A stretch of DNA of 64,000 bases from Desulfacinum sp. (GTDB lineage: Bacteria > Desulfobacterota > Syntrophobacteria > Syntrophobacterales > DSM-9756). Both the position numbers and the translations under genes were made by a program. Below the pieces are notes generated by a model. The model was not told the origin of the DNA. It worked only from the letters and a program-made list of their open reading frames with translations, and did no database searches. The stretch covers positions 62,001-126,000 of the forward strand of contig JACIYN010000002.1 of NCBI GenBank assembly GCA_014359885.1. Reading direction: 5' to 3'. Below, piece by piece: positions 20,379-37,869 of this stretch; within the stretch, counting starts at the first letter, position 1; each line of letters begins with the position of its first letter.

Positions 20379-21011
20379 TTACTTGACACGATTCGTCTTG
20401 CGAATGAACACCAAGCCGTTCTTTGCTCCGGGCACAGCACCTTTGATCAACAGCAGGTTTTCCTCGGGCCGCACGTCTACGATCTTCAGGTTGAGGGTGG
20501 TCACGCGCTTGTTTCCTTTTTGGCCGGCCATCTTTTTGCCCTTGATCACCCTACCGGGGAACGTGGCACACCCTGTGGAACCGGGCTCGCGAATGTTCTT
20601 GCACCCATGTGTTTCCGGCCCTCGACTGAAACCCCATCGCTTGATGGTTCCCGCAAAGCCTTTACCCTTGCTGATTCCCGTCACATCCACCCGGTCGCCG
20701 ATCTCAAAGACGTCCGTGCCGATCACCTGCCCCATCTCGAATTCGTCCACATTGTCCACGCGTACTTCCCGCAGAGCCTGGAAGTAGCCTTTGCCCACCT
20801 TGTCCAGGTGGCCCTTCATGGGGCGGTTGACCTTCTTCTCGCTCTTGGTGCCGAAGCCCAGCTGAAGGGCGCTGTAGCCGTCCCGCTCCGGCACCTTCAC
20901 CTGGGTGACCACGCACGGACCCGCCTGAATCACCGTCACCGGCACCACGCTGCCGTCGTCGGCGAAGACTTGCGTCATACCGAGCTTGCGTCCAATCAAT
21001 GCCTTCACCAT
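20379..21011 (-). CDS. rplC: Ribosomal protein uL3
   Basis: This 210-residue protein begins MVKALIGRKLGMTQVFADDG and has VDVTGISKGKGFAGTIKRWGFSRGPETHG, the Gly-rich loop that reaches toward the peptidyl transferase centre, and PEENLLLIKGAVPGAKNG. It begins 50S assembly. It follows rpsJ by 44 bp. Confidence 0.99.
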   Translation of the reverse strand: MVKALIGRKLGMTQVFADDGSVVPVTVIQAGPCVVTQVKVPERDGYSALQLGFGTKSEKKVNRPMKGHLDKVGKGYFQALREVRVDNVDEFEMGQVIGTDVFEIGDRVDVTGISKGKGFAGTIKRWGFSRGPETHGCKNIREPGSTGCATFPGRVIKGKKMAGQKGNKRVTTLNLKIVDVRPEENLLLIKGAVPGAKNGLVFIRKTNRVK

Positions 21012-21055
21012 TTTGTCTGCTCTCTCTCAGGTAGCCTTTCCGCTCGAAGAGGCTT

Positions 21056-21364
21056 CTACAGCTTGATTTCCACGTCCACACCGGCCGACAGATCCAGCTT
21101 CATCAGGGAGTCGACCGTCTGTTGGGTCGGCTCCAGGATGTCCACCAGCCTCTTGTGAACCCGGACCTCAAACTGTTCCCGCGACTTCTTGTCGATGTGA
21201 ACGGACCGCAGCACCGTGTACCGATGGATCTTGGTGGGCAATGGGATGGGCCCCGCCACGTGGGCTCCCGTCTTTTTCGCCGTATTCACGATCTCTGCGG
21301 CCGCCTGATCAAGAAGCTTGTGGTCGTAAGCTTTCAAGCGGATTCTGATTCGCTGATTCATCAT
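21056..21364 (-). CDS. rpsJ: Ribosomal protein uS10 / NusE
   Basis: uS10 is a 30S head protein that also acts with NusB, NusA and NusG in transcription antitermination. The core is [59 protein letters not shown] and [19 protein letters not shown] C-terminus. Three tandem ATGs (21367, 21364, 21361) precede NQRI, and another in-frame ATG is at 21382 behind AGGGA, so the start is uncertain by a few codons. I chose the middle one, which gives 102 residues. Confidence 0.95.
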   Translation of the reverse strand: MMNQRIRIRLKAYDHKLLDQAAAEIVNTAKKTGAHVAGPIPLPTKIHRYTVLRSVHIDKKSREQFEVRVHKRLVDILEPTQQTVDSLMKLDLSAGVDVEIKL

Positions 21365-21440
21365 CATAGCTTTTGTTCCCATAAGTTAGGTCCCTGCCGG
21401 ACAAGCCGCCCAGGGACCCTTTTCCGCTATTGGTGGTACC

Positions 21441-22634
21441 CTACTCGATGATGTCGGTGACGACGCCGGCCCCCACGGTGCGTCCGCCTTCGCGGATGGC
21501 GAAGCGAAGCTCCTTTTCCAGGGCCACCGGGGCGATCAGGTGCACTTCCATGTTCACGTTGTCGCCCGGCATCACCATCTCCACGCCCTCGGGAAGCGTC
21601 ACCACGCCCGTCACGTCCGTGGTCCGGAAATAAAACTGCGGACGGTACCCCGGGAAAAACGGCGTATGACGGCCGCCTTCTTCCTTCTTCAAAACGTAGA
21701 CTTCCGCCTTGAACTTCGTGTGCGGCGTGATGCTCCCCGGCTTGGCCACCACCTGACCGCGCTCCACCTCGTCGCGCTTGATCCCGCGAAGCAAAAGACC
21801 CACGTTGTCGCCCGCCTCTCCGCGGTCCAGCGTCTTGCGGAACATCTCCACGCCCGTGCACACCGTCTTGGTGGTCGGCCGGAAGCCCACAATCTCCACT
21901 TCCTCGCCCACCGTGATGGCCCCGCGTTCCACGCGACCCGTCACCACCGTGCCGCGGCCGCTGATGGAAAAGACATCCTCGATGGGCATCAGGAACGGCT
22001 TGTCCACATCCCGAACCGGATCCGGAATGTAGCTGTCCACCGCATCCATCAGCTCAAAGATGCACGCCGCCTCCGGGCTGTCAGGATCATCCGACTCCAG
22101 AGCCTTCAGCGCCGAACCCTTGATGATCGGCACATCATCGCCCGGAAATCCGTACTTGCTCAAAAGCTCCCGAAGCTCCAGCTCCACCAGCTCGATGAGC
22201 TCCGGATCGTCCACCATGTCCACCTTGTTCAAGAACACCACGATGTTGGGCACACCCACCTGACGGGCTAGCAAAATGTGCTCCCGCGTCTGGGGCATGG
22301 GACCGTCGTCGGCCGCCACCACCAAAATGGCCCCGTCCATCTGCGCCGCACCCGTGATCATGTTCTTGATGTAGTCCGCGTGACCCGGACAGTCCACGTG
22401 GGCATAGTGACGCCGGTCCGTCTCGTACTCCACGTGCGCCGTCGCAATCGTGATCCCGCGCTCGCGCTCCTCCGGTGCCTTGTCGATCTGATCGAACGGC
22501 ACAAACTCCGCCTTGCCCCGAAGAGCCAGCTGCTTGGTGATCGCCGCCGTCAACGTCGTCTTCCCATGGTCGATGTGACCAATGGTCCCCACGTTCACAT
22601 GCGGCTTCGTCCGCTCAAACTTCTTCTTCGCCAT
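21441..22634 (-). CDS. tuf: Elongation factor Tu, copy 1
   Basis: The 397-residue EF-Tu carries GHIDHGKTT (G1), DCPGHADY (G3) and NKVD (G4) plus the usual domains II and III, ending GVVTDIIE. It brings aminoacyl-tRNA to the ribosome. It lies between rpsG and rpsJ, directly where fusA and tuf usually stand together; fusA is absent here. The protein is identical to the second copy at 36001-37194. The two genes differ at only four silent positions that I can find (22269, 22401, 22524, 22536). Confidence 0.99.
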   Translation of the reverse strand: MAKKKFERTKPHVNVGTIGHIDHGKTTLTAAITKQLALRGKAEFVPFDQIDKAPEERERGITIATAHVEYETDRRHYAHVDCPGHADYIKNMITGAAQMDGAILVVAADDGPMPQTREHILLARQVGVPNIVVFLNKVDMVDDPELIELVELELRELLSKYGFPGDDVPIIKGSALKALESDDPDSPEAACIFELMDAVDSYIPDPVRDVDKPFLMPIEDVFSISGRGTVVTGRVERGAITVGEEVEIVGFRPTTKTVCTGVEMFRKTLDRGEAGDNVGLLLRGIKRDEVERGQVVAKPGSITPHTKFKAEVYVLKKEEGGRHTPFFPGYRPQFYFRTTDVTGVVTLPEGVEMVMPGDNVNMEVHLIAPVALEKELRFAIREGGRTVGAGVVTDIIE

Positions 22635-22772
22635 CGCGCTTCCTCCTCACAAAAACTGGATCCCAAATGCTTCCGTTCGTCTCAATACGCTTAACCTGCG
22701 AGGATGCCCCGGCCCAACAATCTCAGCCCGATCCGGCGCGGCGCCCTCCGCCCCTGCCGGACTCCCGGAAAA

Positions 22773-23243
22773 CTACCAGCGATAGTGAGCGAAGGCCTTG
22801 TTCGCCTCCGCCATGCGGTGCGTGTCTTCACGCTTCTTGATGGCTCCGCCCCTGTTCTGCGAGGCATCCAGAAGCTCACCCGCCAGCTTTTCCACCATGG
22901 TCTTTTCCGAGCGATTCTTGGCGTAGCCGATCAGCCACCGCATGGCCAACGCGTCTCGCCGCTCGGGGCGCACCTCCACAGGCACCTGATAGGTGGCGCC
23001 GCCAACCCGACGGGACTTGACCTCGATGATGGGGCGCACGTTGTCCATGGCCTTGTGGAAAACCTCGAGAGGATCCTGCTTGGCGCGCTTTTCGATCAGA
23101 TCGAAGGCCCCGTACATGATCCGCTCGGCCACACTCTTCTTTCCATCCCGCATGATGTTGTTGATGAACTTGGCCACCAACCGGCTGTTGTACTTGGGAT
23201 CTGGAAGAATCTCGCGTTTTGGAACTTCTCTTCTCCTAGGCAT
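22773..23243 (-). CDS. rpsG: Ribosomal protein uS7
   Basis: uS7 organises the 30S head and lies by the E site. From the ATG at 23243 it has 156 residues: [36 protein letters not shown], then [18 protein letters not shown] and the C-terminal [24 protein letters not shown] lies 6 nt before the ATG. It follows rpsL by 89 bp. The 138 bp to tuf hold no ORF, so fusA is cleanly missing. Confidence 0.98.
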   Translation of the reverse strand: MPRRREVPKREILPDPKYNSRLVAKFINNIMRDGKKSVAERIMYGAFDLIEKRAKQDPLEVFHKAMDNVRPIIEVKSRRVGGATYQVPVEVRPERRDALAMRWLIGYAKNRSEKTMVEKLAGELLDASQNRGGAIKKREDTHRMAEANKAFAHYRW

Positions 23244-23332
23244 TCCCGACCTCAACCTTCTTGATCATTGACGGCAAAAGAGAAGCCATGGCCCTTCCCA
23301 AGACCATGGCCCGTCTTGGATTCCCACACCCT

Positions 23333-23704
23333 CTATTTCGGCCGCTTGGCCCCGTATTTGGACCGGCCCTGCTTGCGGTTGGACACCCCCAGGGCATCCA
23401 AGGTTCCGCGGATGATATGGTAGCGAACGCCGGGCAAGTCCTTGACACGGCCACCGCGAATGAGCACCACCGAGTGCTCCTGCAGGTTGTGACCGATCCC
23501 GGGAATGTAAGACGTGACTTCGATGCCGTTCGTCAGGCGGACACGTGCGATCTTACGCAACGCCGAGTTGGGCTTCTTGGGCGTTGTCGTGTAAACACGC
23601 ACACATACGCCCCGCTTTTGGGGACAGCCCTGCAAAGCGGGTGTCGTCGATTTTTTCCGGACCTTTTCTCTTCCTTTTCGGACCAACTGGTTGATCGTGG
23701 GCAT
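23333..23704 (-). CDS. rpsL: Ribosomal protein uS12
   Basis: The 123-residue decoding-centre protein has [19 protein letters not shown], the [18 protein letters not shown] segment with the Lys associated with streptomycin resistance, and [21 protein letters not shown] lies 8 nt before the ATG at 23704. It starts the str operon and has its own promoter 82-110 bp upstream. Confidence 0.98.
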   Translation of the reverse strand: MPTINQLVRKGREKVRKKSTTPALQGCPQKRGVCVRVYTTTPKKPNSALRKIARVRLTNGIEVTSYIPGIGHNLQEHSVVLIRGGRVKDLPGVRYHIIRGTLDALGVSNRKQGRSKYGAKRPK

Positions 23705-23785
23705 CCTCGTTACTCCACCTACTTCAGATCGCATTAATTTCAAAAACTTAACTCGCCCCCACGGCCTGGGCTCGGAAATCTCCTC

Positions 23786-23814
23786 TATCTACTGACAACC
23801 CGTGGGCTTGTCAA
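23786..23814 (-). promoter_or_regulatory. Sigma70-type promoter of rpsL/str-S10 transcription unit
   Basis: On the minus strand a perfect TTGACA (23814-23809) is followed after 17 nt by TAGATA (23791-23786). It lies in the rpoC-rpsL gap, so the ribosomal genes from rpsL onward can be transcribed separately from rpoBC. Confidence 0.7.
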
Positions 23815-23852
23815 GACATTTCAAGCCTCGCCGACGGGACCCGTGGGCCTGC

Positions 23853-27971
<4,119 letters not shown>

Positions 27972-28070
27972 AGGTTCCTCCTTATGCGTCACGTTCACGA
28001 GAACGCCCCGGCAGTCGTACGCCGGGCGGAAGCCACCCCTCCGCCCGGCCCCTAGCTGCCTGACGCAACA

Positions 28071-32189
<4,119 letters not shown>

Positions 32190-32245
32190 GATGTCTCCTG
32201 CAACTTGGTGGAATTCATAACCTTTCGGTCACTTTGGCGAGAAAA

Positions 32246-32287
32246 CCACCTGGACGCCTTCGGCGGTGCCCAAGGCGTCCCAGGTGG
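32246..32287 (-). promoter_or_regulatory. Long hairpin in the rplL-rpoB leader
   Basis: CCACCTGGACGCCTT and AAGGCGTCCCAGGTGG form a stem of about 15 bp with one bulge, closing an 11-nt loop. It lies just upstream of rpoB on the transcribed strand. In E. coli the same gap holds an RNase III cleavage hairpin; that this one has the same role is inferred from position only. Confidence 0.5.
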
Positions 32288-32309
32288 CCCTCACCCAAAA
32301 AAGGAAATC

Positions 32310-32336
32310 GGAAATCCCGCCGCAGACGGGACTTCC
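32310..32336 (-). promoter_or_regulatory. Middle hairpin in the rplL-rpoB leader
   Basis: GGAAATCCCG and CGGGACTTCC form a 10-bp stem with one mismatch around a 7-nt loop. It follows the attenuator-like hairpin after rplL and may be part of the same RNA folding region. Confidence 0.35.
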
Positions 32337-32338
32337 GA

Positions 32339-32360
32339 CAAAAGCCCGCCGCGGGCGGGA
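32339..32360 (-). terminator. Probable partial terminator/attenuator after rplL
   Basis: On the minus strand, right after the rplL stop codon, CCCGCC-CGC-GGCGGG is followed by CTTTTGT. The short GC stem and T-run suit a leaky terminator that would reduce rpoBC expression relative to rplJL. Confidence 0.55.
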
Positions 32361-32370
32361 CGCAGGAACG

Positions 32371-32757
32371 TTACTTGATTTCGACGGTCGCTCCGGCTTC
32401 GGTGAGCTTCTTGGCGATCTCTTCGGCCTCCGCCTTGGGAATGCCTTCCTTGACCACGCCGGGAAGATTTTCCACCAGATCCTTGGCTTCCTTGAGACCC
32501 AGGTTCGTGATGGCCCGAACCTCCTTGATCACCTGGATCTTCTTGTCGCCGGCGGAGGTGATGACCACGTCGAATTCCGTCTTTTCTTCCGCAGGAGCCG
32601 CTTCGGCACCCGGAGCCGCCGCCACGGCGGCCACCGCCACGGGCGCAGCCGCGCTTACGCCGAAACGTTCTTCCAGTTCCTTGACGAGCTCGCTCAGTTC
32701 GAGAACCGTCATGTTTTCAATGAACTTGATCACATCTTCCTTGGTGATTTGGGACAT
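32371..32757 (-). CDS. rplL: Ribosomal protein bL12 (L7/L12)
   Basis: The 128-residue stalk protein recruits translational GTPases. It has the N-terminal dimerisation helices ([25 protein letters not shown]), an Ala-rich hinge (about 35-58) and the C-terminal factor-binding domain with [21 protein letters not shown]. It follows rplJ by 19 bp and precedes an attenuator. Confidence 0.99.
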   Translation of the reverse strand: MSQITKEDVIKFIENMTVLELSELVKELEERFGVSAAAPVAVAAVAAAPGAEAAPAEEKTEFDVVITSAGDKKIQVIKEVRAITNLGLKEAKDLVENLPGVVKEGIPKAEAEEIAKKLTEAGATVEIK

Positions 32758-32776
32758 TGCGGGATTCCTCCTCTAT

Positions 32777-33301
32777 TTACGAAGCTTGTTGTTTTTCTCG
32801 TTCAATGGCTGCAAGCACGCCGACAAAGGCCCTGGGTACGCCGCTGAGTACCCGAACCAGGCCGGTGGGTACGGCGTTGAGCGTTCCCAGGAGCTTGGCC
32901 AGCATCTCCTCCCGGGAAGGCAGGTCGGCCAGCGCTTCCACATCCTGTGCGGACAGTGCCTTGGTTCCCAGAACACCGCCCTTGATCTGGAACTTGTCCT
33001 TCTCCTTGGCGAACTTCTTCAAGACCTTCGCCAGGGCGCTGGGATCCTGGTAACTGATCGCCACGGCGTTGGTCCCCGTGAGCAGGGGCTCCACCACCTC
33101 GGCGGCCGTTCCCTTGGCGGCGATGCGCATCAAGGTGTTCTTGACCACCTTGTACTCCACGCCCTGCTCGGCCAGGTTGTCCCGCAACGCGGTGATCTCG
33201 GCGACGGTCAGGCCCTTGAAGTCCGTGAGGACGGCGGCGCTGGCGCGCTGAAGCTTCTCGTGCAGCTCGGCCACCAGTTGCTCTTTCTTTGCCCTTTCCA
33301 A
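32777..33301 (-). CDS. rplJ: Ribosomal protein uL10, TTG start
   Basis: uL10 anchors the L12 stalk to 23S rRNA. The 174 residues include [35 protein letters not shown] and a C-terminal helix that binds L12 dimers. The start appears to be TTG at 33301 ([12 protein letters not shown] follows). Its mRNA has a leader at 33381-33456 that matches the L10-binding leader family, so it is probably autoregulated by L10-L12. Confidence 0.97.
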   Translation of the reverse strand: MERAKKEQLVAELHEKLQRASAAVLTDFKGLTVAEITALRDNLAEQGVEYKVVKNTLMRIAAKGTAAEVVEPLLTGTNAVAISYQDPSALAKVLKKFAKEKDKFQIKGGVLGTKALSAQDVEALADLPSREEMLAKLLGTLNAVPTGLVRVLSGVPRAFVGVLAAIEREKQQAS

Positions 33302-33380
33302 GCTCTTTCTTCCCCCCTTTCCTCTGCCGGCGTGCTTTCAAACTCGTTATCAGCGAGCCCGTCAACCCGTTGGTCTTTTC

Positions 33381-33456
33381 ACCACCTCGGTAGGTCCCAC
33401 CCCGCGAGAAAAACCCGGGCGGATTTAAACACCTCCAACGTGTACCTACGGTCTCC
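33381..33456 (-). ncRNA. Ribosomal protein L10 leader
   Basis: The 205-bp gap between rplA and rplJ holds, on the minus strand, GACCGTAGGTACACG followed about 45 nt later by GGGACCTACCGAGGTGG. CGTAGGT and ACCTAC(C)G pair, and the CCGAGGTG side is the conserved part of the L10 leader. In known cases L10-(L12)4 binds this kink-turn structure and represses rplJL translation. Confidence 0.8.
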
Positions 33457-33506
33457 GATGCGTGAAAGCACCCAACGGCAGTTATTTTGAGTTCCCATCC
33501 GGGGCG

Positions 33507-34211
33507 TCAGCCCAGGATGTTCTTGACGGCCAGGGGATCGATGCGGATGCCCGGTCCCATGGTCGTCGAAATGGCGATTCCTCTCAGATACGTGCCCTTG
33601 GCCGCGGCCGGCTTCAACCGGATCAGGGTGTCCAGGAACGTGGCGATGTTCTGCAGGAGCTTTTCCTGCCCGAAGGAGACCTTGCCCATGGGAGCGTGGA
33701 CGATTCCCGTCTTCTCCACGCGGAAGTCCACTTTACCGGCCTTGATCTCCTTCACCACCTTCTCCACGTCGAAGGTGACGGTTCCCAGCTTGGCGTTGGG
33801 CATCAGGCCGCGGGGGCCCAGGATCTTACCGATCTTTCCCACCTGGCCCATCATGTCGGGGGTGGCCACCGCCTTGTCGAATTCCAGCCATCCTTCCTTG
33901 ATCTTCTCGATCAGCTCCTCGCCCCCGGCCTCGTCGGCACCCGCGTCCAGAGCCTCCTTCACCTTTTCGCCCTTGGCGAAGACCACCACGCGCACTTCCT
34001 TGCCCAAGCCATTGGGCAACACCACGGTTCCGCGCACCATCTGGTCCGCATGGCGGGGATCCACCCCCAGCCGAACGGCGATGTCCACGGTTTCGTCAAA
34101 GCCGGCGTAGGCACATTCCAAAGCCAGGCCCAGGCCTTCCTCAAAGGTATAGCGCTTCGTGCGATCCACTTTTGCGAGCGCAGCGCGATATTTCTTTCCT
34201 CGTTTCGGCAT
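33507..34211 (-). CDS. rplA: Ribosomal protein uL1
   Basis: The 234-residue L1 forms the mobile E-site stalk and often represses its own operon. Signatures are [51 protein letters not shown] and [22 protein letters not shown]. It lies 53 bp after rplK and is followed by the L10 leader. Confidence 0.99.
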   Translation of the reverse strand: MPKRGKKYRAALAKVDRTKRYTFEEGLGLALECAYAGFDETVDIAVRLGVDPRHADQMVRGTVVLPNGLGKEVRVVVFAKGEKVKEALDAGADEAGGEELIEKIKEGWLEFDKAVATPDMMGQVGKIGKILGPRGLMPNAKLGTVTFDVEKVVKEIKAGKVDFRVEKTGIVHAPMGKVSFGQEKLLQNIATFLDTLIRLKPAAAKGTYLRGIAISTTMGPGIRIDPLAVKNILG

Positions 34212-34264
34212 GTCCTTCTCTCCAACCGAGTCTTGCTGACGGCCCGTATCGGCAAGGGCCTTAG

Positions 34265-34687
34265 CTATTCGACCACAATCCCCATGCTGCGCGCCGTACC
34301 TTCAATGGTACGCACAGCCGCATCCAAGTCCCGAGCATTGAGGTCGGGCATCTTCAGCTTGGCGATTTCCTCCACCTGCGCCTTGGTCACCTTCCCCACC
34401 TTGTCGCGGTTGGGCTCGCTGGAACCCTTGGCGATCTGGGCCGCCTTCTTGAGCAACACGGAGGCGGGCGGCGTCTTGGTGATGAAAGTGAAGGACCGGT
34501 CCGCATAGACCGTGATGATCACGGGAATGATCATCCCGTCCTGCCCCTGGGTCTTGGCGTTGAACGCCTTGCAGAACTCCATGATGTTGACGCCGTGCTG
34601 GCCCAGTGCGGGACCCACCGGCGGGGACGGATTCGCCTGCCCGGCTGGAATCTGGAGCTTGATGTTCGCGATAACCTTTTTTGCCAT
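34265..34687 (-). CDS. rplK: Ribosomal protein uL11
   Basis: The 140-residue L11 lies at the stalk base and is needed for stringent response sensing. It has [32 protein letters not shown] and the C-terminal [22 protein letters not shown]. The ATG at 34687 starts [10 protein letters not shown]. It follows nusG by 94 bp. Confidence 0.99.
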   Translation of the reverse strand: MAKKVIANIKLQIPAGQANPSPPVGPALGQHGVNIMEFCKAFNAKTQGQDGMIIPVIITVYADRSFTFITKTPPASVLLKKAAQIAKGSSEPNRDKVGKVTKAQVEEIAKLKMPDLNARDLDAAVRTIEGTARSMGIVVE

Positions 34688-34781
34688 GATGAGATCACTC
34701 CCTCAACCACTCGCAGTCTCTATTTCAGGACGGCGCGATCCCCCGGTAAGGGCCGTGCGACCGCACCGCAAATATACTCAG

Positions 34782-35339
34782 CTAAAGGCGCTGGACCTGA
34801 ACAAAGTCGAGCTCCACCGGCGTCGAACGCCCAAAGATGGTCACCAGCACCCGAACCTTTCCTTTTTCGGGAATCACTTGTTCCACCACCCCGTTGAAGC
34901 TGGCGAACGGTCCATCCACCACGCGCACCTCGTCGCCCTTTTCAAACTGGTACTTGGGGCGAGGCTTCTGGATGCCTTCTTCCATCTGCTGGATGATCGC
35001 GTCGGCTTCCTCTTCGGTCAACGGAATGGGCTTTTCCTGACTTCCGATGAAGCCCGTCACCTTGGGGGTGTGGCGCACCAGGTGCCACGTTTCGTCGTTG
35101 AGCTCCATCTCCACCAGGATGTATCCGGGATAGAACTTGCGGGACGACGATTTGCGCTCGCCCTTGACCAGCTCCACGACCTTCTCGGTGGGCACCAGGA
35201 TCCGGCCGAAGTATTCTTCCTTGCCGGCCGCCTTGACCCGTTCCTGCAAAGCCGCCTTGACCTTGTGCTCGAACCCCGAATACGTATGCACGATGTACCA
35301 TTGCTTCGCCACGCCATCACCCCCGCTACCGCTCGTCAT
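34782..35339 (-). CDS. nusG: Transcription termination/antitermination factor NusG
   Basis: NusG binds RNA polymerase and links it to Rho or to ribosomal S10. From the ATG at 35339 it has 185 residues: KQWYIVHTYSGFEHKVKAAL in the NGN domain and FEKGDEVRVVDGPFASFNGVV in the C-terminal KOW domain. GAGGAG is about 10 nt upstream of that ATG. A GTG at 35312, just before AKQWYIV, would give a more usual length of 176 residues and cannot be excluded. It follows secE by 14 bp. Confidence 0.96.
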   Translation of the reverse strand: MTSGSGGDGVAKQWYIVHTYSGFEHKVKAALQERVKAAGKEEYFGRILVPTEKVVELVKGERKSSSRKFYPGYILVEMELNDETWHLVRHTPKVTGFIGSQEKPIPLTEEEADAIIQQMEEGIQKPRPKYQFEKGDEVRVVDGPFASFNGVVEQVIPEKGKVRVLVTIFGRSTPVELDFVQVQRL

Positions 35340-35353
35340 GCCGCTTTCGCTCC

Positions 35354-35710
35354 TCACCCGATCAGAAACCGCACAAACCGGCTGAGGATCAGATCCACGA
35401 ACCCCAAGAAGAGTCCGCAGAGAATCACGATCACCAGCACAACGGAAGTGGACCCGATGGTCTCCTTGCGCGACGGCCAGACGACCTTGCGCAGTTCGTA
35501 GACCACCTCCCTCAGGTAGGTTCGAAAGCGCGTCCAGAGATTCGGCCCGGACGCCTCGACCTTCCGGGGGGCCTTCTTTTTCGCCGCCGCCATCTTTTTC
35601 ACGTCGCCGGCCTTCGCATCGCCCTGCCTGTCGTGCTTTCTGCTCTTTTTGTTCACCGGTGGCCCGCCGCTTTCCATCGTCTGCGTGTGACTTGCCTTTG
35701 CAGCCTTCAT
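35354..35710 (-). CDS. secE: Protein translocase subunit SecE, single-membrane-segment type
   Basis: The 118 residues end with the SecE core WTRFRTYLREVVYELRKVVWPSRKETIGST followed by one hydrophobic segment (about 90-112). SecE clamps SecY in the membrane. Unlike the three-segment E. coli protein it has a single segment, common outside gamma-proteobacteria, plus an unusually long Lys/Ala-rich N-terminal part of about 55 residues. A later start is possible, but AAGG lies just before the ATG at 35710. Confidence 0.93.
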   Translation of the reverse strand: MKAAKASHTQTMESGGPPVNKKSRKHDRQGDAKAGDVKKMAAAKKKAPRKVEASGPNLWTRFRTYLREVVYELRKVVWPSRKETIGSTSVVLVIVILCGLFLGFVDLILSRFVRFLIG

Positions 35711-35770
35711 CGATCACCTTGAATGGGGCTTCCGTATAGGTTCCCGATCAGCCGCCCCGGAACCGGGCCC

Positions 35771-35807
35771 GCCGCTCCGATCGGGCTTGAAGCCCGGTCG
35801 AAGCGGC
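35771..35807 (-). promoter_or_regulatory. Hairpin between rpmG and secE
   Basis: GCCGCTTCGACCGGGCT and AGCCCGATCGGAGCGGC form a 17-bp stem with one wobble and one mismatch around a 3-nt loop. No U-run follows. It could be a processing or attenuation element, or a REP-type palindrome; the GGGCTTGAAGCCC centre resembles other intergenic palindromes in the window. Confidence 0.5.
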
Positions 35808-35817
35808 ATCCAGAGGC

Positions 35818-35967
35818 CTACTTCGTTTCCTTGTGGGTGGTATGGGCATTGCAAAATTTGCAATACTTTCGGAAAGTCAGCCGGTCCGGAGTCGTTCTCT
35901 TGTTCTTGGTCGTCGTATAATTACGCTGCTTGCATTCCTGACACACAAGGGTGACCAATACTCGCAT
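35818..35967 (-). CDS. rpmG: Ribosomal protein bL33, zinc type
   Basis: This 49-residue protein has both Cys pairs (C9, C12 and C36, C39 in LVCQECK and RKYCKFCN), so it is the zinc-binding form. It reads [14 protein letters not shown] in the middle, typical for bL33. bL33 lies near the E site of the 50S. It sits between tuf2 and secE, a conserved place for rpmG in many phyla. Confidence 0.96.
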   Translation of the reverse strand: MRVLVTLVCQECKQRNYTTTKNKRTTPDRLTFRKYCKFCNAHTTHKETK

Positions 35968-36000
35968 TGTCGCTCACCTTCTCTTTGTGGATCCCCAGAA

Positions 36001-37194
36001 CTACTCGATGATGTCGGTGACGACGCCGGCCCCCACGGTGCGTCCGCCTTCGCGGATGGCGAAGCGAAGCTCCTTTTCCAGGGCCACCGGGGCGATCAGG
36101 TGCACTTCCATGTTCACGTTGTCGCCCGGCATCACCATCTCCACGCCCTCGGGAAGCGTCACCACGCCCGTCACGTCCGTGGTCCGGAAATAAAACTGCG
36201 GACGGTACCCCGGGAAAAACGGCGTATGACGGCCGCCTTCTTCCTTCTTCAAAACGTAGACTTCCGCCTTGAACTTCGTGTGCGGCGTGATGCTCCCCGG
36301 CTTGGCCACCACCTGACCGCGCTCCACCTCGTCGCGCTTGATCCCGCGAAGCAAAAGACCCACGTTGTCGCCCGCCTCTCCGCGGTCCAGCGTCTTGCGG
36401 AACATCTCCACGCCCGTGCACACCGTCTTGGTGGTCGGCCGGAAGCCCACAATCTCCACTTCCTCGCCCACCGTGATGGCCCCGCGTTCCACGCGACCCG
36501 TCACCACCGTGCCGCGGCCGCTGATGGAAAAGACATCCTCGATGGGCATCAGGAACGGCTTGTCCACATCCCGAACCGGATCCGGAATGTAGCTGTCCAC
36601 CGCATCCATCAGCTCAAAGATGCACGCCGCCTCCGGGCTGTCAGGATCATCCGACTCCAGAGCCTTCAGCGCCGAACCCTTGATGATCGGCACATCATCG
36701 CCCGGAAATCCGTACTTGCTCAAAAGCTCCCGAAGCTCCAGCTCCACCAGCTCGATGAGCTCCGGATCGTCCACCATGTCCACCTTGTTCAAGAACACCA
36801 CGATGTTGGGCACACCCACCTGACGGGCCAGCAAAATGTGCTCCCGCGTCTGGGGCATGGGACCGTCGTCGGCCGCCACCACCAAAATGGCCCCGTCCAT
36901 CTGCGCCGCACCCGTGATCATGTTCTTGATGTAGTCCGCGTGACCCGGACAGTCCACGTGCGCATAGTGACGCCGGTCCGTCTCGTACTCCACGTGCGCC
37001 GTCGCAATCGTGATCCCGCGCTCGCGCTCCTCCGGTGCCTTGTCGATCTGATCGAACGGCACAAACTCCGCCTTGCCCCGAAGTGCCAGCTGCTTCGTGA
37101 TCGCCGCCGTCAACGTCGTCTTCCCATGGTCGATGTGACCAATGGTCCCCACGTTCACATGCGGCTTCGTCCGCTCAAACTTCTTCTTCGCCAT
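36001..37194 (-). CDS. tuf: Elongation factor Tu, copy 2
   Basis: This 397-residue EF-Tu is identical in protein to copy 1 at 21441-22634, with the same [17 protein letters not shown] and NKVD motifs. The DNA differs at four silent sites, all in the N-terminal third. Outside the gene only the 15 bases before the ATG match, which include the Shine-Dalgarno GAGGAAG. It follows tRNA-Thr(GGT) and precedes rpmG-secE-nusG, like tufB in E. coli. Confidence 0.99.
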   Translation of the reverse strand: MAKKKFERTKPHVNVGTIGHIDHGKTTLTAAITKQLALRGKAEFVPFDQIDKAPEERERGITIATAHVEYETDRRHYAHVDCPGHADYIKNMITGAAQMDGAILVVAADDGPMPQTREHILLARQVGVPNIVVFLNKVDMVDDPELIELVELELRELLSKYGFPGDDVPIIKGSALKALESDDPDSPEAACIFELMDAVDSYIPDPVRDVDKPFLMPIEDVFSISGRGTVVTGRVERGAITVGEEVEIVGFRPTTKTVCTGVEMFRKTLDRGEAGDNVGLLLRGIKRDEVERGQVVAKPGSITPHTKFKAEVYVLKKEEGGRHTPFFPGYRPQFYFRTTDVTGVVTLPEGVEMVMPGDNVNMEVHLIAPVALEKELRFAIREGGRTVGAGVVTDIIE

Positions 37195-37339
37195 CGCGCT
37201 TCCTCCTCACCTCATTGACTGCAAAACTCAATACGCAACAGACAAGATCCAAGCCCGCCAAAGGTCGGATTTCACGACAGCACACTGCAGGGAATGGATG
37301 CGGCAGAGTTCGGCCCAAGGATTTGGAAGGCAAAAAAAA

Positions 37340-37416
37340 TGGAGCCCACGACCGGGCTCGAACCGGTGAACCTCTTCCTTACCAAGGAAGTGCTCTACCT
37401 CCTGAGCTACGTGGGC
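37340..37416 (-). tRNA. tRNA-Thr (anticodon GGT)
   Basis: A 77-nt cloverleaf with CCA encoded: 7-bp acceptor GCCCACG/CGTGGGC, D-arm GCTCAGGAGGTAGAGC, anticodon arm CTTCC-TTGGTAA-GGAAG and T-arm with GGTTCGAGCCC. Anticodon GGT reads ACC and ACT. It lies 145 bp upstream of tuf2. Confidence 0.96.
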
Positions 37417-37588
37417 CCATCCTTCACTGGGCGGAGATGCATGACGGGATTGTGCTCGAATTACGGGAACCTCTCCATGCCGGCACTGCGCGCGCGATCT
37501 CAGCACCGTCTCGGTCCCGGCGATTCCATGTAGTTCGAACGACAATGGCCCGCTTGCGCTGCCACCATCTCCTACATGTGTGGAAGTT

Positions 37589-37673
<85 letters not shown>

Positions 37674-37779
37674 ACAGCTTCGCGCCCTTGCGCGTTCTTC
37701 CGGGCCGCAAAGGCGCCCCTAGCTATCACAGGCCTTTTCGAAAAGCAAGCAAAAATTTGACCGCCTGCTTCGGCTCATC

Positions 37780-37854
37780 TGGAGCTGGCGATGGGATTCG
37801 AACCCGCAACCTGCTGATTACAAATCAGCTGCTCTACCGTTGAGCTACGCCAGC
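37780..37854 (-). tRNA. tRNA-Thr (anticodon TGT)
   Basis: A 75-nt cloverleaf with CCA encoded: acceptor GCTGGCG/CGCCAGC, D-arm GCTCAACGGTAGAGC, anticodon arm GCTGA-TTTGTAA-TCAGC (TGT) and T-loop GGTTCGAATCC. It reads ACA. It is the first gene of the superoperon and has a strong promoter just upstream. Confidence 0.96.
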
Positions 37855-37869
37855 CCATTCGAGCTCTCC

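Noticed and set aside
22635..22772. Remnant of fusA between rpsG and tuf
   Set aside because: The 138 bp show no EF-G-like codons in any frame; the gene is cleanly absent rather than decayed.
35711..35817. tRNA-Trp between rpmG and secE
   Set aside because: Some bacteria have it here, but the stretch folds into one long hairpin and has no CCA-encoded cloverleaf or CCA anticodon arm.
37432..37530. Possible degenerate tRNA-Gly between tRNA-Tyr and tRNA-Thr(GGT)
   Set aside because: A few bases resemble a T-arm (GGGATTGTGCTCGAATTAC), but I cannot pair an acceptor stem or an anticodon arm.
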